A stretch of 6,243 nt of DNA from an uncultured Eubacteriales bacterium (GTDB lineage Bacteria; Bacillota_A; Clostridia; Christensenellales; Aristaeellaceae). Each line of letters starts with the position of its first letter. The stretch's first letter is position 1. The stretch lies in contig CADCQZ010000284.1 in the NCBI GenBank assembly GCA_902803675.1, positions 1-6,243 of the forward strand, in the 5' to 3' direction. Both the position numbers and the translations under genes were made by a program. The notes below the pieces were generated by a model, which saw only the letters and a list, made by a program, of their open reading frames with translations, did no database searches and had not been told where the DNA came from. Of the stretch, positions 5,277 through 6,243 are shown one piece after another.

Positions 5277-6137
5277 ATGCGTATCCCGGAGAGCTGCGCC
5301 AAATGCCTGTATGACCGGCAGAAGAATCGCTGCCCGGACGAGGAATATTTGAAAGAGGTCCGTAAGATCATCGATCAAAGGAGCGAGGATGACGTGTCGC
5401 CCCTCCTGGTCTACCGGTTCGATCAGGCCTATGCCCGGCGCTTCGGGAAGGGGGACGGGTACGCCGCCGTGAAGCGCCGGTACAATGATCAGATGCTGGA
5501 GATGGAGCCGCGCTTCCGGGAAAGGATCGAAAAGAGCGCCGATCCTGCAAAAACGGCGCTGCTGTACGCCCGGGTGGGCAATTATATCGATTACGGCGCC
5601 ATGGACACGGTGGACGAGAGCACCTTCTTCGGCCTGTTTGAGGGCGCCGCCCTGCGGGAGAGCGAGGAGGAGATCTACGATCACCTGATGCGGGACTGCG
5701 GGGCGGGGAAGACCTTCCTGCTGATCGCGGACAACTGCGGGGAGATCGTGCTGGACAAAATGTTCCTGGAGCAGCTCAAAAAGCGCTTCCCGCGTCTGGA
5801 TCTTCAAGTGATGGTGCGGGGCGGGGAAGTGCTCAACGACGTGACGGCGGCCGACGCGGCATACACGGGGATGGACCGGATCGCGAAGATCCTGACCAAC
5901 GGCGCCGCCGTGGCCGGCACGGTGTATACGATGCTGCCGGAGGAGTCCCGGGCCGCTCTGGACGGGGCGGATGTGGTGCTGGCCAAAGGCCAGGGCAATT
6001 ATGAGTCCCTTTCAGGGCAGGGGAGGCACATCTATTATTCCTTCCTGTGCAAGTGCGACCTGTTCATGAAGCGGTTCAACGTGCCGAAGCTCACGGGCAT
6101 GCTGGCGGAGCAGGGGCGGAGCGAAGCTTCGCAATGA
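5277..6137 (+). CDS. DUF89 / ARMT1-like metal-dependent phosphatase (damage-control phosphatase family)
   Basis: This protein has 286 residues, near the usual size for prokaryotic DUF89 proteins. An N-terminal helical part with CAKC (7-10) and a further Cys at 19 is followed by the Rossmann-like core. The core contains ADNCGEIVLDK (151-161), the Asp-Asn signature that holds the catalytic metal, then VRGGEVLNDVTAADA (180-194) with the conserved Arg, Asn and Asp, and AKGQGNYES (236-244), the Lys/Gly/Asn phosphate-site motif. CKC (258-260) near the end is a further Cys pair. Characterised members of DUF89 hydrolyse phosphate from damaged or side-product sugar phosphates and cofactor intermediates using a divalent metal; the CxxC-bearing prokaryotic subgroup is poorly assigned. 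There is no signal peptide, so it is likely cytoplasmic. It has its own promoter and appears to be monocistronic. The last codons fall in a 12-base palindrome GCGAAGCTTCGC (6121-6132). Family call is firm; substrate is unknown. Confidence 0.9.
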   Translation: MRIPESCAKCLYDRQKNRCPDEEYLKEVRKIIDQRSEDDVSPLLVYRFDQAYARRFGKGDGYAAVKRRYNDQMLEMEPRFRERIEKSADPAKTALLYARVGNYIDYGAMDTVDESTFFGLFEGAALRESEEEIYDHLMRDCGAGKTFLLIADNCGEIVLDKMFLEQLKKRFPRLDLQVMVRGGEVLNDVTAADAAYTGMDRIAKILTNGAAVAGTVYTMLPEESRAALDGADVVLAKGQGNYESLSGQGRHIYYSFLCKCDLFMKRFNVPKLTGMLAEQGRSEASQ

Positions 6138-6184
6138 AGTCGCCCTGGCGGGCTGATGAAGAAATGCGATATGGTCTTTCATTG

Positions 6185-6232
6185 ACCTCATCCCGCACCT
6201 GAAGAGGCGGGACCTTCCCCGGTGGGGAAGGC
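6185..6232. repeat. Two-hairpin intergenic element, likely dispersed palindromic repeat
   Basis: After ACCTCATC (6185-6192), CCCGC (6192-6196) pairs with GCGGG (6207-6211), and CCTTCCCC (6213-6220) pairs with GGGGAAGG (6224-6231) across a three-base loop. The order ACCTCATC, variable hairpin, ACCTTCCCC, loop, GGGGAAGGC resembles small repeats I recall between genes in many gut Clostridia. It follows the DUF89 stop by 47 bases and could help to terminate transcription, but no T-tract is visible before the window ends. Only one copy is seen here, so repeat status is inference. Confidence 0.5.
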
Positions 6233-6243
6233 GTTCATGTCTG

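Noticed and set aside
5081..5371. 96-codon minus-strand frame over the terminator and start of the DUF89 gene
   Set aside because: It runs through a plus-strand terminator and promoter, has no RBS, and shows no domain.
6121..6132. GCGAAGCTTCGC palindrome as a regulatory or attachment site
   Set aside because: It lies within the last codons of the DUF89 gene and is explained by coding sequence; there is no flanking duplication.

Overview
The window is GC-rich DNA with strong Shine-Dalgarno sequences, sigma70/sigmaA-type promoters, a UUCG-loop terminator and a large secreted BspA-like leucine-rich-repeat protein. This fits a high-GC member of the Clostridia (Bacillota), probably gut or rumen associated. 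That placement is inferred from gene style only; there is no phylogenetic marker such as an rRNA gene.

Layout from left to right. Positions 1-882 (minus) hold the N-terminal part of an S9-family (prolyl-oligopeptidase-like) peptidase whose catalytic domain lies outside the window. A 169-base AT-rich gap (883-1051) carries its likely promoter. Positions 1052-2263 (minus) encode a complete 12-TM major facilitator transporter resembling the OPA/GlpT-UhpT group. Its short upstream region (2264-2367) has an extended -10 promoter, GC-rich inverted repeats and a hairpin that overlaps the ribosome binding site. Positions 2368-2640 (minus) encode a 90-residue DUF1905 protein. Its promoter fires away from a near-consensus promoter for the plus-strand gene at 2822-5056, a 744-residue exported BspA-like protein. 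That protein has a signal peptide, about 16 leucine-rich repeats in a 23-residue register, one EF-hand-type calcium loop and two C-terminal beta-rich repeats, and its gene ends at a textbook terminator (5087-5111). After a palindrome-rich spacer and another clear promoter, 5277-6137 (plus) encodes a DUF89/ARMT1-like metal-dependent phosphatase with a CxxC start. The right end (6185-6232) holds a two-hairpin intergenic element that looks like a dispersed repeat.

The genes do not form an obvious pathway. Each complete gene has its own promoter and the two DUF-family genes are stand-alone, so this reads as ordinary chromosomal territory with one accessory surface protein, not a defence or mobile system. 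I found no convincing undescribed system. The most interesting points are the regular repeat architecture of the surface protein and its unclear anchoring, the tightly packed divergent promoter pair, and the putative dispersed repeat at the right edge.
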